Source of the DNA: Henriciella sp045287255
GTDB lineage: Bacteria; Pseudomonadota; Alphaproteobacteria; Caulobacterales; Hyphomonadaceae
Length of the DNA: 64,000 bases
Direction: 5' to 3'
NCBI RefSeq assembly: GCF_045287255.1
Contig: NZ_CP137142.1
Location: 496,001 to 560,000, forward strand
In this document: positions 34,547 through 43,395 of the stretch, in pieces
How positions within the stretch are numbered: the first letter of the stretch is position 1
Layout: every line of letters begins with the position of its first letter
The notes under the pieces: model-generated
Told to the model about the DNA's origin: nothing
Databases searched by the model: none
Seen by the model: only the letters and a program-made list of their open reading frames with translations
Program-made: the position numbers and the translations under genes

Positions 34547-35005
34547 CTAATCTTCCAGTTTCAATTTCATGCCGACATGGCTCGCCTCGAAGCTTAGGCG
34601 TTCATAGAAGCGGTGCGCGTCGGGTCTGGCTTTATCGGTTGTGAGCTGAACGAGCTGGCACCCGGCTTTCTTTGCTTCTTCAATCGCGTACACGAACAGT
34701 TTTGTGCCGAGGCCTGTATTGCGCTCGTCACGGCTGACCCGGACGCCTTCAATTGTAGCGCGTTTCGCGCCCATACGGGCGATGCCAGGTGTGATTGTCA
34801 GTTGAAGACAGCCCTTAATCGAACCATCGGGAGCTGAAGCGACGATGAGGTGATTTCCGATTTGATCCGTTAGCTCTTGGAAGGCCGTTGTGTATTCTAC
34901 AGGAAGAGGGTTAGTCAGCTTTTCCCGCGTCGCGCCGAGGGTATCATCGGCAAGCAGTTCGACGATAGCGTACAAATCTTGCTCGGTTGCTTCGCGGAAG
35001 ATCAT
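34547..35005 (-). CDS. GNAT acetyltransferase, 152 residues
   Basis: This protein has the GNAT core: TIEGVRVSRDERNTGLGTKL (motif A, acetyl-CoA pyrophosphate loop R-x-x-G-x-G-like as RNTGLGT) and HRFYERLSFEASHVGMKLKL near the C-terminus. It acetylates an amine, as yet unknown. AGGAG precedes the ATG. It lies downstream of the enoyl-CoA hydratase-like gene at the end of the leftward operon from 39493, with a 24-base gap, and is convergent with the amidase with one base between stops. Confidence 0.85.
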   Translation of the reverse strand: MIFREATEQDLYAIVELLADDTLGATREKLTNPLPVEYTTAFQELTDQIGNHLIVASAPDGSIKGCLQLTITPGIARMGAKRATIEGVRVSRDERNTGLGTKLFVYAIEEAKKAGCQLVQLTTDKARPDAHRFYERLSFEASHVGMKLKLED

Positions 35006-35029
35006 GGGTTTCTCCTGCTGAATGAAACT

Positions 35030-35809
35030 TCAAAGTGTAAACTTCGCCGGGCGCTTCTCTAGAAAGGCTTTATAGCCATCCTTGAAGTCTTCATTGGCGA
35101 AGCCTTCGATGAATAGGGCATTGGCTTCTGGTGTCGTGTCGGTCCAGCCTGATTGCAGGCCAGCGATCATCTTTTTGGTCGCGCGGGTGGACCATTGCGA
35201 GATGGCGCTGATCTGTTCTGCAAACGCGCGCGCCTCAGTCAGGGCTTCGCCCTTTGGAGTGAGGCGGTCGATGAGGCGCATCGTTTTGGCTTCATCGGCC
35301 ATGAAAATGCGCCCGGTAAACAGGATGTCCTTGGTCGCGCCAGGGCCAATCGCGCTGAGCAAGCGGCGTGTATCGCCCGCCGGATAAACGAGGCCGAGCT
35401 TGCCCGGTGTGACGCCAAACTTACTGCCCTCAGACGCCACGCGTAGATCGCAGGCCATGGCGAGGCTGACCCCTCCGCCAACGCAGGCCCCTTCAATGGC
35501 GGCGATAGTCGGCTTGGGGCAAGCTTCAACTGCGTTCAGGGCAGCGGCGATCGTATCGCCTGAGGCTTTCGCACTTTGCGCCGTGGCGTAGGTCACTTCA
35601 AACTCGGAAATATCCGCCCCTGCGGCAAAGGCCCCGGCATCACCGCCATGGATCAGGATGGTTTTGACGTCCGGGTTTTTAGTTGCCTGCGCAATCAAGT
35701 CTGGAATGGCTGCCCACATATCCAGCGACAGCGCATTGCGCTTCTCCGGCTTGTTCAGAATGATTTCGGCAAGGGGGGCATTGGTTTCCAGACGGATTGA
35801 TTGGGTCAC
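35030..35809 (-). CDS. Crotonase-fold protein lacking both hydratase glutamates
   Basis: This 259-residue protein has the crotonase fold: EIILNKPEKRNALSLDMW, FAAGADISEF oxyanion strand, IEGACVGGGVSLAMACDLRV. At the two catalytic Glu positions of rat enoyl-CoA hydratase (GGGxE and PE) it has Ser and Gly (GGGVSLA; FGVTPGKLGLVYPAGDTRRL). It therefore probably carries out another crotonase reaction (isomerase, thioesterase or lyase) or uses other residues. The start is GTG, overlapping the aldehyde dehydrogenase stop. Confidence 0.8.
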   Translation of the reverse strand: MTQSIRLETNAPLAEIILNKPEKRNALSLDMWAAIPDLIAQATKNPDVKTILIHGGDAGAFAAGADISEFEVTYATAQSAKASGDTIAAALNAVEACPKPTIAAIEGACVGGGVSLAMACDLRVASEGSKFGVTPGKLGLVYPAGDTRRLLSAIGPGATKDILFTGRIFMADEAKTMRLIDRLTPKGEALTEARAFAEQISAISQWSTRATKKMIAGLQSGWTDTTPEANALFIEGFANEDFKDGYKAFLEKRPAKFTL

Positions 35810-37227
35810 TGGGCATCCTCGGCAAACGCCCCAAGCGGGGCCGGTGCGCCCGTATTGGCAATTAACGCCTTGCGACGCAAGAAGCGCTGGAAGCCGGCGG
35901 GGCCCATGCGGCTGCCACCCATGCCGGAGAGTTTGAAGCTGTGCTTCTCGGCTTCATGGAAGAGGGCGGTCAGTGCCGCATCATTGAGGGAGACCGCGCC
36001 CGCCTCGATCTGCTCGCCCACGGCCTGAGCTTCTTCCAGTGTTCCGGCAAAGACCGCAGCCGACAGGCCATATTCGGTATCATTGGCCATCGCGATGGCG
36101 TCTTCGACCGTATCAAAGGGCAGAACAGGCATGATCGGGCCGAACGTCTCCTGCGTGACGACTTTCATCTCATGGGTCGCATCGCCAATCACAGTCGGGC
36201 GGAGCCACAGCCCACCACCATGCGTTTCGATGGTACCGCCCGTGAGGGCACGCCCGCCTTTGGCTTTGGCGTCTTCAATGTGGGCCTCAAGGATTGCGGC
36301 CTGTTTATCAAAGATGATAGGGCCGATCTCGCCCTGCGTAATATCCGGCCAGTTCAGGCGCGCAGCCTCTGCCTTCTCCACCAGACGGCTCAGGAAAGCG
36401 TCATGGATCGAGCGCTGGACATAGATCCGTTCAATCGACTGACAGGCCTGCCCGGTTGAGAGGACAGAGCTTCGCAGGGCGGCATCAGTGGCCGCTTCCA
36501 GATCGGAGCTTTCCAGCACGATCAGCGGGTCCTTGCCGCCAAGCTCAAGGAAAGCCGGGATCATATTCTGGGCAGCTCCGGCGGCGACTTTTCGCCCAGT
36601 GGGTACAGAGCCGGTAAAGCAGATCGCATCGACCGTATCGATCAGTGCGGCGCCGGTTGCGCCATCCCCCTGCACGAAGCTGAGGACATCGGAAAGGCCC
36701 GCCTCGGCAATCGCTACGCGCAGCGGATCAACAAAGCGCGGGGTGACTTCTGAAGGTTTCACGATGACAGTGCAGCCTGCGAGCAAAGCCGGGATTGTAT
36801 CAATCATGCTGAGCGTCAGTGGGAAGTTCCATGGGCTGATCACGCCGACGAGGGCATAGGGTAGGAATTGCGGGGCATGGCGGATCGCTGGGTTCATCCG
36901 CCCCTCGGTCCAACCCGAAGGGACAAGATGTGGGGCCTGGGCCAGCCAGCCATGAATCGCGCCAATCGTACCATCGACTTCCAGGCCAGCAATCCGGCGT
37001 CGTCCGGTATCAATCTCCAGTGCGGCAGCAATCGCGTCATGATGTTTGCCCAATGCATCAGCGAGAGCGCCGAGCTTGGCCATGCGACCATCAAGGCCGA
37101 GCGCATGCCAGTCCTGCGCGGTGGCACGCTGGCGGCTTGCAATGGCTTCAAGGGCAGAGCGGTCTGTGCCTTCAAACTGATAGTCGTACTCTCCGGTTCG
37201 CGGGTCCCGGGCTTTTAACTGTGTCAT
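35806..37227 (-). CDS. Aldehyde dehydrogenase (coniferyl-aldehyde-dehydrogenase-like)
   Basis: This 473-residue enzyme has ISPWNFPLTLSM, the Glu228 in FLELGGKDPLIV and the catalytic Cys262 in STGQACQSIERIYV. It oxidises an aldehyde to the acid with NAD(P). The GQxCQ context resembles aromatic or long-chain aldehyde members. It follows the flavoprotein oxidase gene by three bases, so it likely oxidises the aldehyde the flavoprotein makes. Confidence 0.9.
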   Translation of the reverse strand: MTQLKARDPRTGEYDYQFEGTDRSALEAIASRQRATAQDWHALGLDGRMAKLGALADALGKHHDAIAAALEIDTGRRRIAGLEVDGTIGAIHGWLAQAPHLVPSGWTEGRMNPAIRHAPQFLPYALVGVISPWNFPLTLSMIDTIPALLAGCTVIVKPSEVTPRFVDPLRVAIAEAGLSDVLSFVQGDGATGAALIDTVDAICFTGSVPTGRKVAAGAAQNMIPAFLELGGKDPLIVLESSDLEAATDAALRSSVLSTGQACQSIERIYVQRSIHDAFLSRLVEKAEAARLNWPDITQGEIGPIIFDKQAAILEAHIEDAKAKGGRALTGGTIETHGGGLWLRPTVIGDATHEMKVVTQETFGPIMPVLPFDTVEDAIAMANDTEYGLSAAVFAGTLEEAQAVGEQIEAGAVSLNDAALTALFHEAEKHSFKLSGMGGSRMGPAGFQRFLRRKALIANTGAPAPLGAFAEDAQ

Positions 37228-37230
37228 GAT

Positions 37231-38817
37231 TCAGCCAAGCCCCAGCGCGCCGGGATTGATGATCCCTTTCTCGTCAACGGCGGCCTTGATGGCATCCAAC
37301 AGGGCCCAAGTCTCCGGGCTACGCCCGGTTTTGTAAGGGTAGGTGCGGCCAATCTGGAAATGGGCTGCGCCATGATTGGTGAAGGCATCCAGCACCACTT
37401 GCCGCGCCTTTTCAACCACAGCGGTTGCTTCAGGCTTAGCCTCATGCCGGGGCAGCTTTTTCAGGATGTCCGGGCCGACCGTATCCTCATGTATCGGCCA
37501 GATTTCCTCCGGCCACAGGAAGACGGGTTCGATCAAGTAGCCTGTCGTGCCAAGGCTGGTGACGAGGTATCCAGTCAGAATGTCATGGGCGTCGAGTTCA
37601 TCACGCATCGCGTCAAACCCGGCTTCAATCTCTGCCCATGTCGCCGGACCTTCAGACACCGGGACGATACCATGGATCGGCACCCAGCGTTCGCCATGCG
37701 GGCCAAGGATTGAGGTCAGTGGCCCAAACGGGTTGGCGCGAATAATTTTCGGGATGGAGTTTTCAATCTCCTTTGCGCCATTGGCTTTGGCGATGGCTTT
37801 CAAATCGGCCATATCCTCGCGCACCCCTGCGGCTGAGCGACCTTCGACCATGACATGCAGCGTATAGTCCGCCTCGTCCATGAAGCCGCGCCCGGCGAGG
37901 GCAACTTTCGCACCTTCTTTCAGGCCCTTTAGCAGGGAGCCTTGCTTGCGGATCACATTGCTCAGCGCCTTGGCATCGGAGAGGACACTCGCACGGGCCA
38001 TGCGAACTTTGGTTAGGTTCGGGTCAAATCCGAAAATCTCACAAGCAATATCCTCGCGCATCATTGCAGCCATGGCGTTGGCGCACTCATCGCGGGTCTT
38101 GAATTCAAAGCTTGCCCAGTCCTCGGCTTTTGGTGTCGGGATCAGGCGGAACGTGATCTCGGCCTTATAGCCCAGCGTACCGCAATCACCGCAGAACAGG
38201 CCGGTCAGGTCAGGGCCATAATGACGCCAGAACGGCTTACCATTCTTGTTCCCGGCTGTGCCCGTGCGCACAAGCGTGCCATCGGCCAGAATAACCGTCA
38301 CGGACAGAACGCTATCGCCCGTCGTGCCATACTTGCCAGCGCCAAAGAACGCATTGTTCTGTGACAGGCCACCGCCAACAGTAGAGGTCAGGCCAGAGAG
38401 TGGGCCCCAGAAAGGGGTGCGCAGATTATGCGGCTTCAGGGCGTCATAGAGCTGCGCCCAGGTCACGCCAGCCTGCACGGTGACATACATGTCTTCGGTG
38501 TTGATCTCGACAATCTGGTTGAGCTTGGTCGTGTCCAGAATGCCGACATTCTCCCGGTCAGGGATATAGGCTTTGGTATAGGACATGCCGCCCCCGCGCG
38601 GGTTCAGCGAGATACCGCGCGCATGGGCCGCGCGGATCGCTTCCTGCATTTCCTCAACGGTTTTTGGAGCGGCAACAAAGGCGGCGGTCTCTCCCTTGGC
38701 CCAGATATCCTGGCTCATAAACTCACGGCTGGCTTGATCGTCTTTAAAGCCTTCATCGCCAAGCTGTTGTTTCAGAACGCCATTTATATCGGACATGGAT
38801 TTCAGATCATCGGCCAT
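37231..38817 (-). CDS. VAO-type FAD-linked oxidoreductase (4-cresol dehydrogenase-like)
   Basis: This 528-residue protein has the PCMH/VAO fold: SLNPRGGGMSYTKAYIPDRE near residue 90, ADDGTL-like VTVILADGTLVRTG after YGTTGDSVLSV near 170, and a FAD-linked oxidase C-terminal domain ending EKGIINPGALG. VAO-family flavoproteins oxidise phenolic or other alcohols. A covalent flavin His cannot be assigned. No cytochrome subunit is encoded next to it; instead a CopD-like membrane protein lies immediately upstream in the operon and could serve as electron acceptor, which is inference. Confidence 0.85.
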   Translation of the reverse strand: MADDLKSMSDINGVLKQQLGDEGFKDDQASREFMSQDIWAKGETAAFVAAPKTVEEMQEAIRAAHARGISLNPRGGGMSYTKAYIPDRENVGILDTTKLNQIVEINTEDMYVTVQAGVTWAQLYDALKPHNLRTPFWGPLSGLTSTVGGGLSQNNAFFGAGKYGTTGDSVLSVTVILADGTLVRTGTAGNKNGKPFWRHYGPDLTGLFCGDCGTLGYKAEITFRLIPTPKAEDWASFEFKTRDECANAMAAMMREDIACEIFGFDPNLTKVRMARASVLSDAKALSNVIRKQGSLLKGLKEGAKVALAGRGFMDEADYTLHVMVEGRSAAGVREDMADLKAIAKANGAKEIENSIPKIIRANPFGPLTSILGPHGERWVPIHGIVPVSEGPATWAEIEAGFDAMRDELDAHDILTGYLVTSLGTTGYLIEPVFLWPEEIWPIHEDTVGPDILKKLPRHEAKPEATAVVEKARQVVLDAFTNHGAAHFQIGRTYPYKTGRSPETWALLDAIKAAVDEKGIINPGALGLG

Positions 38818-38830
38818 GGGTCAAAGTCTC

Positions 38831-39493
38831 CTAGAAAGTGGTTGGCGTCCAGAGCCCGATAAAGGCGGCTGAGACGAGCAGAACCCAAATCCCCATGACG
38901 AGGGGGCGGGCGCGATTAAGGGTATTAGCAAGACTGGCTTCGGCGGCGCTGGCTTCAGGACCAGACAGGCCCATGAGAGCTGGTCCGAGGGGCCGCAGGA
39001 CAATTCGGATGAACAGGCCAAGGGCAATACATCCGGCCAGCAAAAGCATTTTCAAAGCCAGAAAGAGCGGCAGGCTGATTGACCCCGTCAAACCCGCTCC
39101 GGCCCAGACCACCAGTCCAGCGATCAGTAACCAGCGAATGGCAAGGTCCAGTGTCTTGAGCGCTTGCGGTGCCCCGCCATGGCGAACATGCAGGACCCAG
39201 GCAAGCACGAGCCAGGCGAGTGAGGCGATGGCGATCAGGCTGACAGGTATCCAGCCCAAATCCAGCCACCCCTTACTTTGCGCAAGCGCCAGTCCGGTCG
39301 GTAAAGTGAGAATCAAAGCCGTGCGCGGGGCCATGTCGACATCGCCGACAATCTTGGCGGCCATCATCCGGCGGTCAGCACTGACATCAGGCTGGGTCAG
39401 GAAACGACTGGTATAAAACGCCCCGAGATCCCCGCCGAGCCAGTAGACGAAAACAAGCACATGCAAGAGCGTAAAAAGGGATTGATCCAACAC
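38831..39493 (-). CDS. CopD-like multi-pass membrane protein, copy 2
   Basis: This 220-residue protein has about six hydrophobic segments and shares VYWLGGxxGxFxTS and the MAPRTALIL segment with the protein at 13898. A His in the first helix (LHVLVFVYWLGGDLG) matches the position in copy 1. Start is GTG with GGAGG seven bases upstream. It begins the leftward operon with the VAO flavoprotein, aldehyde dehydrogenase and crotonase, directly behind motif A copy 8. A haem or quinone link is suspected. Confidence 0.68.
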   Translation of the reverse strand: MLDQSLFTLLHVLVFVYWLGGDLGAFYTSRFLTQPDVSADRRMMAAKIVGDVDMAPRTALILTLPTGLALAQSKGWLDLGWIPVSLIAIASLAWLVLAWVLHVRHGGAPQALKTLDLAIRWLLIAGLVVWAGAGLTGSISLPLFLALKMLLLAGCIALGLFIRIVLRPLGPALMGLSGPEASAAEASLANTLNRARPLVMGIWVLLVSAAFIGLWTPTTF

Positions 39494-39511
39494 CGTCTAT
39501 CCTCCGATTTC

Positions 39512-39527
39512 AAATGATATATCATTT
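39512..39527. promoter_or_regulatory. Motif A operator copy 8 (perfect palindrome)
   Basis: AAATGATATATCATTT lies between the membrane protein start and the end of the GntR 2 gene, adjacent to the regulator most likely to bind it. Confidence 0.8.
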
Positions 39528-39554
39528 GCGGCGGATATGGCGAGAGGCAGATTG

Positions 39555-40352
39555 TCACTTTTCGGTCGTCCAGTCGTTTTCTGCGGCATTATTCCGCGTC
39601 AAACGCATGTGATATTCAAATCGATCAGCACGGTAATGGGCGGTGATGTCCTGCACAGGGCGGCCTTTTCCATCACGCATGATCCGGTGAATGCGCATCA
39701 GGGGGGAACCCGGCGCAACGCCAAGATTAGCCGCGACAGCAGGTTCAGCGGCGGTCGCTGTAATTGTCTGTTCAGCCTCAACCGGAGCATGCCCGGCTTG
39801 TTCGAGCAGCTTAATCAGAGACTCGCTGGCGAGCTGTGCCTCGTCATACCCATCGGCAATATCATACGGGATATAGGTCACGAGATAGGAAAACGGCTCA
39901 CCATCAAGGCGGCGCAGGCGAACAATGCGTTGCACGCTCGCACCGGCTTTCAGGTCCAGTGATTGAGAGATGGCCGGGCTGGCTGTCCCGATTGTGCAGT
40001 CGAGCAACTGGACCTCGGTTTCCAGACCCATACGGGTCAGGCCATCAATCATCGTATCAAAGCTGCCTTTGATTGCGGGAGCAGCGACATCGTAAATGAC
40101 GACAGTGCCGATGCCGCGCTGGCGGCGCACCAATCCGGCAACGGCAAGCTCATTCATCGCGCGCTTCACAGTAATCCGAGAGACGCCCAGCGCCTTGGTC
40201 AGGTCCTGCTCAGCCGGCAGGTGATCATTCAGCTTCAGCGTGCCATCAATAATCCGCGCATGCAGCATATCATAGATTTGCTGGTAGAGCGGTGTGGTCG
40301 AGCCTTCGTCGATCTGGTCGGGCGTAAAGGTCAGCGGTACAGTATCAGCCAT
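39555..40352 (-). CDS. GntR/HutC-family transcriptional regulator 2
   Basis: This 265-residue protein has a winged-helix domain (STTPLYQQIYDMLHARIIDG, then VSRITVKRAMNELAVAGLVR with the RRQRGIGT wing) and a UTRA ligand-binding domain from about residue 95 ending ITAHYRADRFEYHMRLTRN. It is last in the leftward C-N hydrolase operon whose promoter carries motif A copy 9, and it borders copy 8. Auto-regulation through motif A and control of all ten copies are inferred from position. Confidence 0.9.
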   Translation of the reverse strand: MADTVPLTFTPDQIDEGSTTPLYQQIYDMLHARIIDGTLKLNDHLPAEQDLTKALGVSRITVKRAMNELAVAGLVRRQRGIGTVVIYDVAAPAIKGSFDTMIDGLTRMGLETEVQLLDCTIGTASPAISQSLDLKAGASVQRIVRLRRLDGEPFSYLVTYIPYDIADGYDEAQLASESLIKLLEQAGHAPVEAEQTITATAAEPAVAANLGVAPGSPLMRIHRIMRDGKGRPVQDITAHYRADRFEYHMRLTRNNAAENDWTTEK

Positions 40353-40427
40353 AGAATCCTATCCTTGAGACTTAAGGCATAGCGTTTCCTGGCTTGGTCT
40401 GTAAATCACGATATCCGGTTTAGCCGC

Positions 40428-40853
40428 TTAAGACGCCTTTACCCCTTTGGAGAGGTCATCGGATGGGCCACCGGCCGCGCGATGGGCTATGGCTTCAGCG
40501 CTTTCCCAGATTTTACCGCCAATATACTGACCGATCGAGTTGGAAAACTCGTTATAGGTGATCGTCTCATACATCCCGCATGTGATGTAGGGGTCACCAT
40601 TCATCAGAGCTTTTGCGTCTTCGAGCGTATCCGCCAGAACCAGAAAGATGGACCCAACCAGCGCTTCACCGCCCGGCTCACGGATCGGACCAGCAGTGAC
40701 ATAGCGGGTCCAGTTGGCCTCAACATGATCAAGGTGGCCCTTCAGGTGGATCTTGCGCGGCTCAGCACTGCCCGGGCCATCGCGGCAGATCACCAGATAA
40801 CAGGTCTGCTCAAGGCGCGGGACGAAAGGTGGGGTCGCGGGAAAGTCAGTCAT
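40428..40853 (-). CDS. YciI-like protein
   Basis: This 141-residue protein has the YciI pattern HLKGHLDHVEANWTRYVTAG followed by LVGSIFLVLADTLEDAKALM and NGDPY. The family has a ferredoxin-like fold with a His-Asp pair and weak dehalogenase or lyase links. It starts 12 bases before the stop of the nitrilase-like gene region and precedes GntR 2 by 75 bases. The exact reaction is unknown. Confidence 0.8.
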   Translation of the reverse strand: MTDFPATPPFVPRLEQTCYLVICRDGPGSAEPRKIHLKGHLDHVEANWTRYVTAGPIREPGGEALVGSIFLVLADTLEDAKALMNGDPYITCGMYETITYNEFSNSIGQYIGGKIWESAEAIAHRAAGGPSDDLSKGVKAS

Positions 40854-40865
40854 CGGAAAAGTCCT

Positions 40866-41984
40866 CTATTTCAGGATGCCAGCCGCGGCGAGGCGGTCGA
40901 TTACGGCCTGTTGTTGGGCAATCGCTTCGGCGCGCTCAATCATCTGACCATTTGGTGTGCGATTGGCGGGGGCGTGATTGGCACCAGCATAACCGCTGGC
41001 AAAGGCGGTATTGGGCAGGCGTGACAACGTATTGGTCATCCCGGTCTTGCGGCGGGTTTCACGCAGCGCGCCAATATCGAGCACGGCATTGGCGTTCAGT
41101 GTCTCGCCGCTGCCTGCTTCGGCAAGGGTGCGGCCATAGGGATCAAGTACGATCGACATCGCGTCGGTTGAGGCGCTTGGCACAGGCGTCCCGATGATTT
41201 CTGCGCTATTGGCCGAGACGACATAGGCAATATTCTCCACCGCGCGGGCTTTCTTGGAAATATGCTTTGGTGTCAGGGTTGGCGCGCCCACTTCACTGGT
41301 TGGGTGACAGAGGATTTCTGCGCCCTTGAAGACATGCATACGGGCAATTTCCGGATACAGGATTTCTTCGCTCGCAACGCTGCCCAAAACCCCAATCTCG
41401 GTATCCGCGACCGGGAAGACCGCATCCTCGCCATAAGTGTCGAGATACTTGTCCCAGACATCATAAGGGCTGGGTGTATAGAGCGAGATCATGCGGCGAT
41501 AGCGCAGAACGACATCGCCACTTGGCCCATAGATAACATTGGCCTGAAAATAGAGGTCCGGGAAATTCGGGTCGGTCTCATAATGGTTGGAGCAGAGATA
41601 GATGCCAAAGATCTGGGCCAGCTTTGCCAGCTTGTCCGGGAAGGCGCCGTCCATCGGGATCGCGGCTTTGTTTTGCCACTCCTCACGGGTTTCGCCGAGG
41701 GGAAAGCCTGTCATCCAGTATTCCGGCAAGACGACCAGCTTCACATCATAACCATTGAAGCCTTTCAGGAAGCCTTTGGCAGAGCCGATCTGTCCGCGCA
41801 CCCGCGCGATGGCCCGGTCCATACGGGCATGGGCATCTTCAATTGTCGCGTCCTGGTTTACGGCGTCACAGACGGTTTGCAGGGCAAGAGCGGTATAGCG
41901 CATAGTGGTGTTTCCTTGGGCATAGGCCAGCGGGGCAACCGCACCGGCGGCGCTCAGGCTGAGGAGGAGTTCACGGCGGGTCAT
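40866..41984 (-). CDS. Nitrilase-superfamily protein with altered catalytic triad, Tat-like signal
   Basis: This 372-residue protein opens MTRRELLLSLSAAGAVAPLA, a twin-arginine signal. The nitrilase fold is seen in VVLPEYWMTGF (Glu88), YRRMISLYTPSP and GVLGSVASEEILYPEIA. In active members the second is YRKxHL and the third has Cys before the acidic residue; here Arg164 and Ser205 occupy those positions. It may be an inactive binding protein or use Ser for a slow reaction. It overlaps the NodB-fold gene upstream by four bases. Confidence 0.8.
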   Translation of the reverse strand: MTRRELLLSLSAAGAVAPLAYAQGNTTMRYTALALQTVCDAVNQDATIEDAHARMDRAIARVRGQIGSAKGFLKGFNGYDVKLVVLPEYWMTGFPLGETREEWQNKAAIPMDGAFPDKLAKLAQIFGIYLCSNHYETDPNFPDLYFQANVIYGPSGDVVLRYRRMISLYTPSPYDVWDKYLDTYGEDAVFPVADTEIGVLGSVASEEILYPEIARMHVFKGAEILCHPTSEVGAPTLTPKHISKKARAVENIAYVVSANSAEIIGTPVPSASTDAMSIVLDPYGRTLAEAGSGETLNANAVLDIGALRETRRKTGMTNTLSRLPNTAFASGYAGANHAPANRTPNGQMIERAEAIAQQQAVIDRLAAAGILK

Positions 41985-42889
41985 GACGCACTCGAAAAGG
42001 CTGAAACACTGTCCGTTGCAGAGGCGAGTTTGAGCCCGTGCATGTTTGCGAGCGTCGCCAGAATGCGGCGGACGGCATGCATGCGGAAGGGTTGCCCGGC
42101 AATGTAGGGGGTCATGGTGAAGGCAAGAGCGGCAGCGCCCTCTTTATCGTGCAGATCGACGCTATAGCTTGCCGCCTCAATGATCTGGTCGGCCCACACA
42201 TCCTCGGACTGCGAGCGATCCAGCAGCAGTTTGAAATCCCCTAGCTCGCCATAATGGGGCAGGGCGGTGATAGGACCGCTATCGGTTTGCATCGCAATCG
42301 GGCGCTGGTCAGCTTCCCAGTCGAGCACATTCGTAAACCCAGCCTGCGCCAGCAAGTTGAGCGTGCGATAGCTTTCATTGCGCGCCGGGCTCATCCATGT
42401 CTTGGCATCAGGAAAGGCTGCGCGAGCCTGCGCGATCAGGGCGCGTTCTTCGTCTTCGCTCAGGCCATCGTGATGGATATGCGCGGTTGAGACACCATGG
42501 GCCGCAAGCTCATGCCCGGCTTTAGTGATTGCTTCGATCAGTGGCGGATAGCGACGGGCAATTTCTGCATTTATCGCAAACGTCGCTATCACGCCTTCAG
42601 CTGCAAAGGCGCGGAGCAGGCGATAAATACCCACCCGGTTGCCATAATCGCGGGTCGTGAAATGGCGCAGGTCCGGATAGGGCGTTTTCATCGCACCGGG
42701 ATGTTTGAACGGAGTTGCTGGCGGGTTCAACGGAAAGAACTCCACTGGCACGATAATTGTCGCAATCGCTTTTGTGCCGTCTTTCAGATGAACCGGGTCA
42801 CGGCGATCAACCGGGTGCCAGCCATAATGGGGATTGTCCAGGCCATGCTTGCGATGGGGATAGGTCAGATAATCGTCGGGTAGCGGCAT
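41981..42889 (-). CDS. Polysaccharide deacetylase-fold hydrolase, copy 2
   Basis: This 302-residue protein has the NodB fold with IATIIVPVEFFPLNPPATPF at the first motif, GHELAAHGVSTAHIHHDGLS at the second and a long TWMSPARNESYRTLNLLAQA helix. The usual Asp-Asp pair is replaced, as in the PuuE/imidase group, so a cyclic amide or imide is likelier than a sugar polymer. It lies in an operon with isochorismatase-type and nitrilase-type proteins and DinB. Confidence 0.75.
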   Translation of the reverse strand: MPLPDDYLTYPHRKHGLDNPHYGWHPVDRRDPVHLKDGTKAIATIIVPVEFFPLNPPATPFKHPGAMKTPYPDLRHFTTRDYGNRVGIYRLLRAFAAEGVIATFAINAEIARRYPPLIEAITKAGHELAAHGVSTAHIHHDGLSEDEERALIAQARAAFPDAKTWMSPARNESYRTLNLLAQAGFTNVLDWEADQRPIAMQTDSGPITALPHYGELGDFKLLLDRSQSEDVWADQIIEAASYSVDLHDKEGAAALAFTMTPYIAGQPFRMHAVRRILATLANMHGLKLASATDSVSAFSSAS

Positions 42890-43395
42890 CAGAAATACGC
42901 CTCCGGCATAAACTGAATATCGGTATCGTCTGGTTTAGCCCCAGCCGCTGTCAGCATGGCGTGGATCTGTCCGCGATGATGGGTCTGGTGATTAAACACC
43001 TGCATCAGACAAATTGCTCGCTTACGGGTTTGCTGTTCGCCAGAAGTGCTGAAATAGATGAGGTCTCCATCGGCATCGCTCTGTGAAAGTTCATCTGCCC
43101 AGCGAATAAACCGAAAGTCGGCAGCAATGCGCAGGCTTCGTAATTCAGCCCAGTCATTATAAAGTGTGGTCGATCCCGGGATATCTGTTTTAGGGGCTTC
43201 CCAGTCACCTAAACGGCTCATCCAGGTTTGATCTGCCCATAGGATATGCGAGAATGTTGCGTGGATGGATTTGAAGAAGCTGCCGCGATCCTGTCGGCGC
43301 TCGGCCTCAGATAATGTGTCGGCTGCCGTGTACAGATTGTCATTCTGCCAGCGATTATAGCGGGCCATGTGTTGCAGATAGCCGGGCTTGATCAT
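42889..43395 (-). CDS. DinB-family protein
   Basis: This 168-residue four-helix protein has HATFSHILWADQTW and VFNHQTHHRGQIHAML, whose His residues form the metal site of the DinB/YfiT fold. Members include thiol-dependent isomerases and transferases as well as damage-inducible proteins of unknown role. The start overlaps the upstream NodB-fold stop (ATGA), rejecting a 22-residue extension. A thiol or isomerase step in the pathway is plausible but unproven. Confidence 0.88.
   Translation of the reverse strand: MIKPGYLQHMARYNRWQNDNLYTAADTLSEAERRQDRGSFFKSIHATFSHILWADQTWMSRLGDWEAPKTDIPGSTTLYNDWAELRSLRIAADFRFIRWADELSQSDADGDLIYFSTSGEQQTRKRAICLMQVFNHQTHHRGQIHAMLTAAGAKPDDTDIQFMPEAYF

Noticed and set aside
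40353..40427. GATATCC segment before GntR 2 as another motif A copy
   Set aside because: It matches only the central few bases and lacks the flanking A/T halves.
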